IMG/VR virus record: IMGVR_UViG_3300046170_000519 | Location: 141,858-205,857 of that record | Strand: one strand, 5' to 3' | DNA from: a virus | Length of the DNA stretch: 64,000 bases | Part shown: piece by piece, positions 22,201 to 28,304 of the stretch | How positions within the stretch are numbered: the stretch's first letter is position 1 | Layout of the letters: each line of letters opens with the position of its first letter | Position numbers and translations under genes: made by a program | The notes under the pieces: generated by a model | What the model was told of the DNA's origin: nothing | Database searches by the model: none | What the model saw: the letters and a program-made list of their open reading frames with translations, nothing else

Positions 22201-22887
22201 TTCAGTCTGAGTCTGAGTTTGTGTTTCAGTCTGAGTCTGAGTTTCTGTTTCAGTCTGAGTCTGAGTCTGAGTTTCTGTTTCAGTCTGAGTCTGAGTTTCT
22301 GTCTCGGTCTGAGTCTGAGTCTGAGTTTCTGTCTCGGTCTGAGTCTGAGTTTGTGTTTCAGTCTGAGTCTGAGTTTCTGTTTCAGTCTGAGTCTGAGTCT
22401 GAGTTTGTGTTTCAGTAAAGGTATTTGTTTCAGTCTGAGTCTGAGTTTCTGTCTCGGTCTGAGTCTGAGTTTCTGTCTCGGTCTGAGTCTGAGTTTGTGT
22501 TTCTGTCTCGGTCTGAGTCTGAGTTTCTGTTTCAGTCTGAGTCTGAGTTTCTGTCTCGGTCTGAGTCTGAGTTTCTGTTTCAGTCTGAGTTTGTGTTTCT
22601 GTTTCAGTCTGAGTCTCTGTTTGAGTCTGAGTACCAGTTTCTGTTTCAGTAAATGTGCTTGTCTGAGTCTCCGTTTCAGTATAAGTTACTGTAGGAGTAT
22701 ATGTATATGTTTGAGTCTGAGTCTCCGTTTCAGTATAAGTTACTGTAGGAGTATATGTATATGTTTGAGTCTGAGTCTCCGTTTCAGTATAAGTTACTGT
22801 AGGAGTATATGTATATGTATCAGTATAAGTACTAGTTTCAGTCGGAGGAGACTGTATTAATTTTGAGCGTGCAAATACCGATAACAT
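16282..22887 (-). CDS. N-terminal part of giant TET-repeat fibre
   Basis: ATG at 22,887 follows an AGGG Shine-Dalgarno-like site at 22,897-22,900. As written the product is 2,201 aa. After a very short head ([10 protein letters not shown]...) come three 18-residue units with [10 protein letters not shown], then about 1,850 residues of strict T-x-T-x repeat (TETQTQT, punctuated by NTFTE). At 17,277/17,278 four bases (TCTG of a standard unit) are missing. The reading then leaves the Thr phase and becomes an Arg/Lys/Leu/Gln-rich run that stops at 16,282. That basic tail is almost surely a frameshift product. The true protein would continue through the middle repeat to the domains ending at 2,222, giving roughly 6,890 residues. 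There is no head domain large enough to dock on a virion, so attachment must use the short N-terminus or a partner protein. Confidence 0.7.
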   Translation of the reverse strand: MLSVFARSKLIQSPPTETSTYTDTYTYTPTVTYTETETQTQTYTYTPTVTYTETETQTQTYTYTPTVTYTETETQTSTFTETETGTQTQTETQTETETQTQTETETQTQTETETQTQTETETQTQTETETQTQTQTETETQTQTETETQTQTETNTFTETQTQTQTQTETETQTQTETQTQTQTETETQTQTQTETETQTQTETETQTQTQTETETQTQTETQTQTQTETETQTQTQTETETQTQTQTETETQTQTETETQTQTETETQTQTETQTQTQTETQTQTQTETQTQTQTETETQTQTETETQTQTQTETETQTQTETETQTQTETETQTQTETETQTQTETETQTQTETETQTQTETETQTQTQTETETQTQTETNTFTETQTQTQTQTETETQTQTETNTFTETQTQTQTQTETETQTQTETQTQTQTQTETETQTQTQTETETQTQTETETQTQTETETQTQTETETQTQTETETQTQTQTETQTQTQTETQTQTQTETETQTQTQTETETQTQTQTETETQTQTETETQTQTETETQTQTETETQTQTETETQTQTETETQTQTQTETETQTQTETNTFTETQTQTQTQTETETQTQTETNTFTETQTQTQTETETQTQTQTQTETETQTQTETETQTQTETETQTQTETNTFTETQTQTQTQTETETQTQTETNTFTETQTQTQTETETQTQTQTQTETETQTQTETETQTQTETETQTQTETETQTQTETETQTQTETQTQTQTETETQTQTETQTQTQTETETQTQTETETQTQTETQTQTQTETETQTQTQTETETQTQTQTETETQTQTETETQTETQTETETQTQTETETQTQTQTETNTFTETQTQTETETQTQTETETQTQTQTETETQTQTETETQTQTQTETETETETQTETQTQTETETQTQTETETQTQTQTETETQTQTETETQTQTETETQTQTQTETETQTQTETETQTQTQTETETQTQTETETQTQTETETQTQTQTETETQTQTETETQTQTETETQTQTQTETETQTQTETQTQTETETQTQTQTETETQTQTETETQTQTQTETETQTETETQTETETQTRTQTETETQTQTQTETETQTQTQTETETQTQTQTETETQTQTQTETETQTQTQTETETQTQTETETQTQTQTETETQTQTETQTQTETETQTQTQTETQTQTQTETETQTQTQTETETQTETETQTQTETETQTQTETETQTQTETETQTETETQTQTQTETETQTQTQTETETQTQTQTETETQTQTETETQTQTETETQTQTETETQTQTETETQTQTETQTQTQTETETQTQTQTQTQTQTETETQTQTETNTFTETQTQTETETQTQTETETQTQTETQTQTQTETETQTQTETETQTQTETETQTQTETNTFTETQTQTETETETETQTETNTFTETQTQTETQTQTQTETQTQTQTETQTQTQTETQTQTQTETETQTQTETETQTQTETETQTQTETQTQTQTETETQTQTETETQTQTQTETETQTQTQTETETQTQTQTETETQTQTQTETETQTQTETNTFTETQTQTQTQTETETQTQTETETQTQTETETQTQTETETQTQTETQTQTQTETETQTQTETETQTQTQTETETQTQTETETQTQTETETQTQTETQTQTQTETQTQTQTETQTQTQTETNTFTETQTQTETETQTQTETETQTQTETQTQTQTETETQTQTETETQTQTETETQTQTETNTFTETQTQTETETETETQTETNTFTETQTQTETETQTQTETNTFTETQTQTQTQTETETQTQTETETQTQTETETQTQTETETQTQTETQTQTQTETETQTQTQTETQTQTQTETQTQTQTETETQTQTPRQKLRLRLRPRQKLRLRLKQKLRLRPRQKLRLRLKQKLRLRPRQKLRLRPRQKHKLRLRLKQIPLLKHKLRLRLRLKQKLRLRLKQIPLLKLRLRLKQKLRLRLKQKLRLRLKHKLRLRLKQKLRLRPRQKPRLRPRQKLRLRLKQIPLLKHKLRPRQRLKQRLRLKQIPLLKLRLRLKHKLRLRLKHKLRLRLKHKLRLRLKHKLRLRPRQKLRLRPRQKHKLRPRQKHKLRLKHKLRLRPRQKLRLRPRQKHKLRLRPRQKHKLRLRPRQKHKLRLRPRQKHKLRLRPRQKHKLRLRPRQKLRLRLKQIPLLKHKLRLRLRPRQKLSY
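18213..19091 (-). repeat. Long direct repeat, copy 2 of pair at offset 7,995
   Basis: This is the partner of 10,218-11,096 with the same word order. The two diverge after about 19,091, where a tttgtgtttctg word replaces a gagtctgag word. A duplication of this size cannot be bridged by short reads. Confidence 0.75.
19501..20456 (-). repeat. Long direct repeat, copy 2 of pair at offset 5,776
   Basis: This is the partner of the segment at about 13,725-14,680. It shares the rare words gagtccgag (19,611) and gagtctcag (20,391) at the same spacing. The sequence diverges after about 20,456, where one copy goes on with a ttctg word and the other with ttgtg. Confidence 0.8.
22669..22830 (-). repeat. 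Three tandem 54-bp units at fibre N-terminus
   Basis: Three in-frame copies of a 54-bp unit start at 22,669, 22,723 and 22,777, the last one diverging at its end. Each codes for an 18-residue unit of the type [18 protein letters not shown]. The Tyr/Val/Pro content differs from the Glu/Gln-only array that follows in the protein, so this is a distinct neck between the short head and the long stalk. Confidence 0.85.
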
Positions 22888-22898
22888 AGTACATAGCC

Positions 22899-23846
22899 CT
22901 AGCCTTTGACTTTGAATGTTGCAGTGTATCCAAGATTACCCGCTCCAAACTTAGGTGATTGAGATAAATATAAAGTAGCTCCCTCTACTAAAGTTAAAGG
23001 AGAGGTGAAATCAGATTTTGAGTTTTTTTCATCTAATGGGTGTGTCCATGATTTTTCTGATTTTGTTCCATCTGCAGCTGATTGATTTAATGTTATTGTT
23101 GATTCTGTATTAGAACCTCCTGTTGTAAATATAGAAGCTGTAACACTTAAAACTTTTTTGTTATGCCAGGAGGAGGGGACAACTATGATTGCATCTTCAA
23201 AATTAAAATTATCAATAAGTTCAGAAGCTGGAACATTATTTATTGCAAAATACTCTTCTTCATTGGGGTATTTTTTCCAATTAGCTTCATCACGAGTCCA
23301 GACTCCGCCGTTTCCGTTTGATTCACCTTCTACTTTATGATTAATCCAAGCATTTATTAAAGCTTGTGAAGGAGCATTATCCCCAGAAACTTGAGCATTG
23401 TACTGAGTAACAGAGATATCTCCAACAGCTGCATTATATAAAGTTTCATAATCATCAATCATAAATTGATAAGACTGGTTTTTCTCTATTACATAGACTA
23501 CCATGCCTAATTTTAAACGACCAGAACTCATTAAATCTCTGTTTAGCTCTAATAAAGCAGGAGTAGTTATTATTTCAACACAGGGAGGGACCTCATTCCT
23601 GTTACAGCTTCTTGGAACTTCTTCTGTTCCACCAGGTGTATATATTAATGGTATAAAATTAAGAGGATCATCAAGTGGAATGCCTGTGACTCCATTAGTA
23701 GTACTATAAGTAATATTGTTTAAATGATAATATTCTTGTAAACCACCAATGAGAGATGTCCCAGAAGTTACTCCAGTTTGAGAACTCATGGAAAAAGAAT
23801 CTGCAACTTGTTTTGCTGTTAAATGTATGTGATCTGAAAAACTCAT
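22899..23846 (-). CDS. Probable virion/tail-fibre structural protein
   Basis: This 315-aa protein is not recognised with certainty. It is short of Cys, has no membrane segment, and begins MSFSDHIHLTAKQVADSFS. The middle part (about residues 105-135: GRLKLGMVVYVIEKNQSYQF) resembles a pattern often seen in phage structural and fibre proteins, a Gly-Met-x-Val-x-Val run followed by a Tyr-rich strand. The C-terminal third is beta-rich with Ser/Thr/Gly and ends in a hydrophobic alternating strand. It sits immediately upstream of the giant fibre (12 nt) and just downstream of another TET-fibre gene (9 nt), so co-expression with the fibres is likely. It could be an adaptor that joins the giant fibre, which lacks a head domain, to the tail; that is inference. 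Confidence 0.55.
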   Translation of the reverse strand: MSFSDHIHLTAKQVADSFSMSSQTGVTSGTSLIGGLQEYYHLNNITYSTTNGVTGIPLDDPLNFIPLIYTPGGTEEVPRSCNRNEVPPCVEIITTPALLELNRDLMSSGRLKLGMVVYVIEKNQSYQFMIDDYETLYNAAVGDISVTQYNAQVSGDNAPSQALINAWINHKVEGESNGNGGVWTRDEANWKKYPNEEEYFAINNVPASELIDNFNFEDAIIVVPSSWHNKKVLSVTASIFTTGGSNTESTITLNQSAADGTKSEKSWTHPLDEKNSKSDFTSPLTLVEGATLYLSQSPKFGAGNLGYTATFKVKG

Positions 23847-23855
23847 AGCTTTATA

Positions 23856-25382
23856 TTATTTTGAAACAGCTCTCCATTTTACTCTATCGTTGCCACTATT
23901 ATCAAAAGCAAAAGAGTTAGTCGATCTGTTGCCGTAAGTAGAATAAACTTTATAAATCGTTCCATTAAAACTTACGTTATGAGAAGAAAGCACTGAGTCT
24001 GGTGATAATGTTGTGTCAACACCATTGATCGTTTTGATTATATCAAAATTTGGAGATACATGATCAATAGGCAACCAGAAGCTGTAAATATATTTATTAC
24101 CAGTTCCTTGAAAACAACCAGCGTTATTTCCGTAAGTGTTTTCTGGGATTGTAATTTCATTAAACAAACCGTCACCACTGAATTGATCAACGGGTATTTC
24201 TTGGAAGAAGCAAGATCCATAGACACTTGTACACTGTCCTGCATAAGTTTCTCCACTGTAGCAAGTATTTTGGTTGTCAACAACACTTGTTATGTAATCA
24301 GCTAATTCAGAAGGTGAGTCTACACCATTAATTATAGTAAAAGATTTTGCTGGTGAGACACTATTCGCGTTAAATAATTCCGCCCAGTCAAATGTAGAAT
24401 AATCTGTTCCGCTAGCAAGAGGTTGCTCTGCTACTTTGTGAGGTTCAGCTATTAAGTAGCCAACAGCACTAGGATTAGTGCCGCCAGCTTCTGTTGGAGT
24501 GTTTGTTTCTGTCATAGTTTCTGTATTAGTTTGAGTCTGAGTTTCAGTCTGAGTTTGAGTTTCAGTCTGAGTTTGAGTTTCGGTTTCAGTTTGGGTAAAT
24601 GAACCTGTTTCGGTCTGAGTTTGAGTTTCGGTCTGAGTTTGAGTTTCGGTCTGAGTTTGAGTTTCGGTTTCAGTTTGAGTTTCTGTTTCAGTTTGGGTAA
24701 ATGAACCTGTTTCAGTCTGGGTCTGAGTTTCGGTCTGAGTTTGAGTTTCGGTCTGAGTTTGAGTTTCGGTTTCAGTTTGAGTCTCTGTTTCAGTTTGGGT
24801 AAATGAACCTGTTTCAGTCTGAGTCTGAGTTTCAGTATAAGTTTGAGTTTCTGTTTGGGTCTGAGTTTCTGTTTCAGTTTGGGTAAATGAGCCTGTTTCA
24901 GTCTGAGTTTGAGTTTCTGTATAAGTTTGAGTTTCTGTTTCAGTCTGAGTTTCTGTTTCAGTCTGAGTTTCTGTTTCAGTCTGAGTAAATGAACCTGTTT
25001 CAGTCTGAGTAAACGAACCTGTTTCAGTCTGAGTAAATGTAGATGTATCTGTTTCCGTGAATGTAGGAGTTATTCCACAATGAGAAATTCTTTGATCAGA
25101 GGAGGTTGAGTAAGGGCTAACAAAAGCATGATTAATAGTTATTGATTTACCTTGTTGTAATTCAATATAATAAACTTTTCCGCATTCTAATTCTGAAAAA
25201 GATTGAGATGAACTAGCTGCAGCAATCCAAGATTTTGCAGACCCAGAATCATCAATTTGCCAAACCGTATTTATTTCAGATTTATGAGAATTAAGAGGAA
25301 AATTAGTACAACTAGATAGGCTTTGAGTTCCTGGACAGAAACCATACCATATGAAGTTATATTTTTTATTTAAGAGGGCCAT
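23856..25382 (-). CDS. TET-stalk fibre protein, 508 aa
   Basis: Three parts are visible. The N-terminal domain (about residues 1-103, with IWYGFCPG and LECGKVYYIELQQGKSI) is clearly related to the head of the neighbouring 944-aa protein. A Thr-alternating stalk spans about residues 105-297, with recurring TGSFTQTETE. The C-terminal domain (about 300-508) contains several Cys, a YSFWLPIDHVSP segment and a beta-rich end, and is unrelated to the other fibre tips. The shared head suggests that both proteins dock at the same kind of site while their tips differ. The gene starts with ATG at 25,382 after an 86-nt gap that contains an inverted repeat and GTGTAAAA. Function as a receptor-binding fibre is inferred from architecture and position. 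Confidence 0.65.
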   Translation of the reverse strand: MALLNKKYNFIWYGFCPGTQSLSSCTNFPLNSHKSEINTVWQIDDSGSAKSWIAAASSSQSFSELECGKVYYIELQQGKSITINHAFVSPYSTSSDQRISHCGITPTFTETDTSTFTQTETGSFTQTETGSFTQTETETQTETETQTETETQTYTETQTQTETGSFTQTETETQTQTETQTYTETQTQTETGSFTQTETETQTETETQTQTETQTQTETQTQTETGSFTQTETETQTETETQTQTETQTQTETQTQTETGSFTQTETETQTQTETQTQTETQTQTNTETMTETNTPTEAGGTNPSAVGYLIAEPHKVAEQPLASGTDYSTFDWAELFNANSVSPAKSFTIINGVDSPSELADYITSVVDNQNTCYSGETYAGQCTSVYGSCFFQEIPVDQFSGDGLFNEITIPENTYGNNAGCFQGTGNKYIYSFWLPIDHVSPNFDIIKTINGVDTTLSPDSVLSSHNVSFNGTIYKVYSTYGNRSTNSFAFDNSGNDRVKWRAVSK

Positions 25383-25407
25383 TTTTCGAATAAATACTAA
25401 AAAAGAA

Positions 25408-25428
25408 TGTGTAAATTGTTTTTACACA
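25408..25428. promoter_or_regulatory. Inverted repeat upstream of TET-fibre gene
   Basis: TGTGTAAA and TTTACACA form an 8-bp perfect stem with a 5-nt loop in the 86-nt gap between two fibre genes. It is AT-rich. For minus-strand transcription the U-run lies before the stem, so it does not look like an intrinsic terminator. It contains the GTGTAAAA word found before other fibre genes; an RNA-processing or promoter-associated role is possible. Confidence 0.35.
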
Positions 25429-25468
25429 AAAAAATATAGTTTTGTTTATTTTTTGCTAAATACATAAT

Positions 25469-28303
25469 TTATAAAGTTAAAATACATTTCCCCTCAGATA
25501 TATCACACTGATAACATTTATCATTATATGAAAGAATGATATTATTGCTAGCAAATTCTCCAACAGATGTTGCCCCCATAATAAAACTCATTGAGCTATT
25601 ATCTGATAGCCATATATCGATAGTAAAAGGAAGGCTGGTTGTTGATTTAGATATGTTTGGTAAACATACGCTTGAGTTTCCAACTAAACCTACATGAACT
25701 CCAGATAAAGTAATAACCTCTGAAGAAACTGGATCTATAATTTCTTGTATATTTGAGGAAATATCCACAGAATTTTGGCAGCAAGAAGTTGATGTATTGG
25801 TTGGGGTGCTTGGAAAAACAATAATATGAGTTAAAGTTCTTGTTTCAGTCTGAGTTTGGGTCTCTGTTTGAGTTTCAGTCTGAGTTTGTGTTTCTGTCTC
25901 CGTCTCTGTTTCAGTCTGAGTTTCAGTTTCTGTTTCGGTAAATGTATTTGTCTGAGTTTGAGTCTCTGTTTCAGTTTGAGTCTCTGTCTCTGTTTGAGTC
26001 TGAGTACTAGTTTCTGTCTCTGTTTCGGTCTGAGTCTGGGTCTCTGTTTGAGTTTCAGTCTGAGTTTGTGTTTCTGTCTCTGTCTCTGTTTGAGTCTGAG
26101 TACCAGTTTCTGTCTCTGTCTCTGTTTGAGTCTGAGTACCAGTTTCTGTCTCTGTCTCTGTTTCAGTCTGAGTCTGGGTCTCTGTTTGAGTTTCAGTCTG
26201 AGTTTGTGTTTCTGTCTCTGTCTCTGTTTCAGTCTGAGTTTCAGTTTCTGTTTCGGTAAATGTATTTGTCTGAGTTTGAGTCTCTGTTTCAGTTTGAGTT
26301 TCTGTCTCTGTTTCAGTCTGAGTACCAGTTTCTGTCTCTGTCTCTGTTTCAGTCTGAGTCTGGGTCTCTGTTTGAGTTTCAGTCTGAGTTTGTGTTTCTG
26401 TCTCTGTCTCTGTTTCAGTCTGAGTTTCAGTTTCTGTTTCGGTAAATGTATTTGTCTGAGTTTGAGTTTCTGTCTCTGTTTCAGTCTGAGTACCAGTTTC
26501 TGTCTCTGTCTCTGTTTCAGTCTGAGTTTGTGTTTCTGTCTCTGTCTCTGTTTCAGTCTGAGTTTCAGTTTCTGTTTCAGTTTGGGTTTCTGTCTCTGTT
26601 TCAGTCTGAGTACCAGTTTGAGTCTCTGTTTCAGTTTGAGTCTGAGTCTGGGTCTCTGTTTGAGTTTCAGTCTGAGTTTCAGTTTCTGTTTCGGTAAATG
26701 TATTTGTCTGAGTTTGAGTCTCTGTTTCAGTTTGAGTCTCTGTTTCAGTTTGAGTCTCTGTTTCAGTTTGAGTTTCTGTCTCTGTTTGAGTCTGAGTACC
26801 AGTTTCTGTCTCTGTCTCTGTTTCAGTCTGAGTCTGGGTCTCTGTTTGAGTTTCAGTCTGAGTTTGTGTTTCTGTCTCTGTCTCTGTTTCAGTCTGAGTT
26901 TCAGTTTCTGTTTCGGTAAATGTATTTGTCTGAGTTTGAGTCTCTGTTTCAGTTTGAGTTTCTGTCTCTGTTTCAGTCTGAGTACCAGTTTCTGTCTCTG
27001 TCTCTGTTTCAGTCTGAGTTTGTGTTTCTGTCTCTGTCTCTGTTTCAGTCTGAGTTTCAGTTTCTGTTTCAGTTTGGGTTTCTGTCTCTGTTTCAGTCTG
27101 AGTACCAGTTTCTGTTTCTGTCTCTGTTTCAGTCTGAGTCTGGGTCTGTGTTTGAGTTTCAGTCTGAGTTTCAGTTTCTGTTTCGGTAAATGTATTTGTC
27201 TGAGTTTGAGTCTCTGTTTCAGTTTGAGTCTCTGTTTCAGTTTGAGTCTCTGTTTCAGTTTGAGTTTCTGTCTCTGTTTGAGTCTGAGTACCAGTTTCTG
27301 TCTCTGTCTCTGTTTCAGTCTGAGTCTGGGTCTCTGTTTGAGTTTCAGTCTGAGTTTGTGTTTCTGTCTCTGTCTCTGTTTCAGTCTGAGTTTCAGTTTC
27401 TGTTTCGGTAAATGTATTTGTCTGAGTTTGAGTCTCTGTTTCAGTTTGAGTTTCTGTCTCTGTTTCAGTCTGAGTACCAGTTTCTGTCTCTGTCTCTGTT
27501 TCAGTCTGAGTTTGTGTTTCTGTCTCTGTCTCTGTTTCAGTCTGAGTTTCAGTTTCTGTTTCAGTTTGGGTTTCTGTCTCTGTTTCAGTCTGAGTACCAG
27601 TTTCTGTTTCTGTCTCTGTTTCAGTCTGAGTCTGGGTCTCTGTTTGAGTTTCAGTCTGAGTTTCAGTTTCTGTTTCGGTAAATGTATTTGTCTGAGTTTG
27701 AGTCTCTGTTTCAGTCTGAGTACCAGTTTCTGTCTCTGTCTCTGTTTCAGTCTGAGTCTGGGTCTCTGTTTGAGTCTGAGTCTGGGTCTCTGTTTGGGTC
27801 TGAGTACCAGTTTCTGTTTGAGTCTCCGTCTCTGTTTCAGTGAATGTATTTGTCTGGGTTTGAGTCTCTGTTTCTGTTTCTGTTTCTGTTTCAGAAATTG
27901 TTGGAGATACTGTCGGGGTTCCATCAGCACAACAACCTAAAGATAGTCTATATATATCTGTAGAACTTGAATGAGAAAATTGAAATTCAGGAATATCAAC
28001 AAATCCTTGCCCTGGTTTTAGAATAATTTTATAAGCTTTTCCGCACTCTAAGGATTTTATTCCAAGGAATGGAATTTGACTTTTAGTAGCTGAACTCGAA
28101 TAAGAAGACTCTGAAACTAAATCTTCAAAAGGATGTATAGCATAATAAATTTCTGGATGATTGTGATCGTTGTTATTAGAATCTCCCGCATCAATAGTTA
28201 CTAAATCAAAAGGGATACATTTCGCAGCACTTTCTTCAGGACAAGTCCCATACCACCCATAGTAAATTAGGTAATTGGATTGATTTTGATCTAAGCGAGC
28301 CAT
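25469..28303 (-). CDS. TET-stalk fibre protein, 944 aa
   Basis: The head (about residues 1-125: SNYLIYYGWYGTCPE, SLECGKAYKIILKPGQGF) is paralogous to the head of the 508-aa fibre gene downstream. The stalk (about residues 128-835) is alternating Thr with Glu/Gln, punctuated by TNTFTETE and ETGTQTQ. The tip (about 840-944) has CCQNSVDISS and a C-terminal CYQCDISEGKC motif, which may bind metal or form disulfides. A near-exact 492-bp (164-codon) block is tandemly duplicated inside the stalk, in frame, so the stalk has grown recently. The start (ATG 28,303) lies one base from the stop of the upstream gene, so the two are co-transcribed. No frameshift is seen, unlike in the giant fibre. Confidence 0.7.
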   Translation of the reverse strand: MARLDQNQSNYLIYYGWYGTCPEESAAKCIPFDLVTIDAGDSNNNDHNHPEIYYAIHPFEDLVSESSYSSSATKSQIPFLGIKSLECGKAYKIILKPGQGFVDIPEFQFSHSSSTDIYRLSLGCCADGTPTVSPTISETETETETETQTQTNTFTETETETQTETGTQTQTETQTQTQTETQTQTETETETETGTQTETETQTQTNTFTETETETQTETQTETQTQTETETETETGTQTETETETQTETETETQTETETETETQTQTETETETETGTQTETETETQTETETQTQTNTFTETETETQTETETETETQTQTETQTETQTQTETETETETGTQTQTETETQTETETQTETETQTETETQTQTNTFTETETETQTETQTQTQTQTETETETETGTQTETETETQTETETETQTETETETETQTQTETETETETGTQTETETETQTETETQTQTNTFTETETETQTETETETETQTQTETQTETQTQTETETETETGTQTQTETETQTETETQTETETQTETETQTQTNTFTETETETQTETQTETQTQTQTETETQTGTQTETETETQTETETETQTETETETETQTQTETETETETGTQTETETETQTQTNTFTETETETQTETETETETQTQTETQTETQTQTETETETETGTQTETETETQTETETQTQTNTFTETETETQTETETETETQTQTETQTETQTQTETETETETGTQTQTETETETGTQTQTETETETQTQTETQTETQTQTETETETSTQTQTETETQTETETQTQTNTFTETETETQTETETETETQTQTETQTETQTQTETRTLTHIIVFPSTPTNTSTSCCQNSVDISSNIQEIIDPVSSEVITLSGVHVGLVGNSSVCLPNISKSTTSLPFTIDIWLSDNSSMSFIMGATSVGEFASNNIILSYNDKCYQCDISEGKCILTL
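26698..27681 (-). repeat. Two tandem 492-bp in-frame units in fibre stalk
   Basis: 26,698-27,189 and 27,190-27,681 are nearly identical. The differences I noticed are ggtctgtg versus ggtctctg near 27,147, plus at most a few others. 492 is 3 x 164, so the duplication adds 164 residues without changing frame. It marks recent expansion by slippage or unequal recombination. Confidence 0.85.
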
Positions 28304-28304
28304 G

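Larger units (their letters stand above)
3628..22661 (-). repeat. 19-kb alternating-threonine coding repeat (TET array)
   Basis: On the minus strand every second codon is Thr (ACT, ACA or ACC) and the codons between are Glu or Gln, rarely Asn, Phe, Ala, Ser, Arg or Gly. The DNA is built from a few words (plus-strand view: gtctgagt, ttctgtctcggt, tttgtgtttcagt). A punctuation word, cagtaaaggtatttg (peptide NTFTE), occurs more than fifty times. Base composition is visibly richer in GC than the flanking AT-rich genes. The array has long-range structure: blocks of 0.8-2 kb recur as direct repeats. This is the most repetitive element of the window and is also where assembly is least trustworthy. 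Confidence 0.95.

Noticed and set aside
3628-22661. A CRISPR array
   Set aside because: The repeats are coding, of variable length and without regular unique spacers. No cas gene or leader is present.
3628-22661. Eukaryotic or host low-complexity contamination
   Set aside because: The array continues without break into fibre-type domains at both ends, and neighbouring phage genes carry the same repeat. Everything fits one phage genome.
3836-22860. Very long plus-strand open frames across the TET array, up to 1,923 codons, coding Leu/Ser/Cys/Phe/Gly runs
   Set aside because: They are exact antisense shadows of the Thr codons. They lack Shine-Dalgarno sites, have no start context, and break at the same points as the minus-strand indels. 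The minus strand gives the coherent head-stalk-tip protein.
25831-27930. Minus-strand open frame rich in Arg, Lys, Leu and Gln within the 944-aa fibre gene
   Set aside because: It is the +1 shadow of the TET repeat; it has no independent start signal, and the TET frame continues into real domains on both sides.
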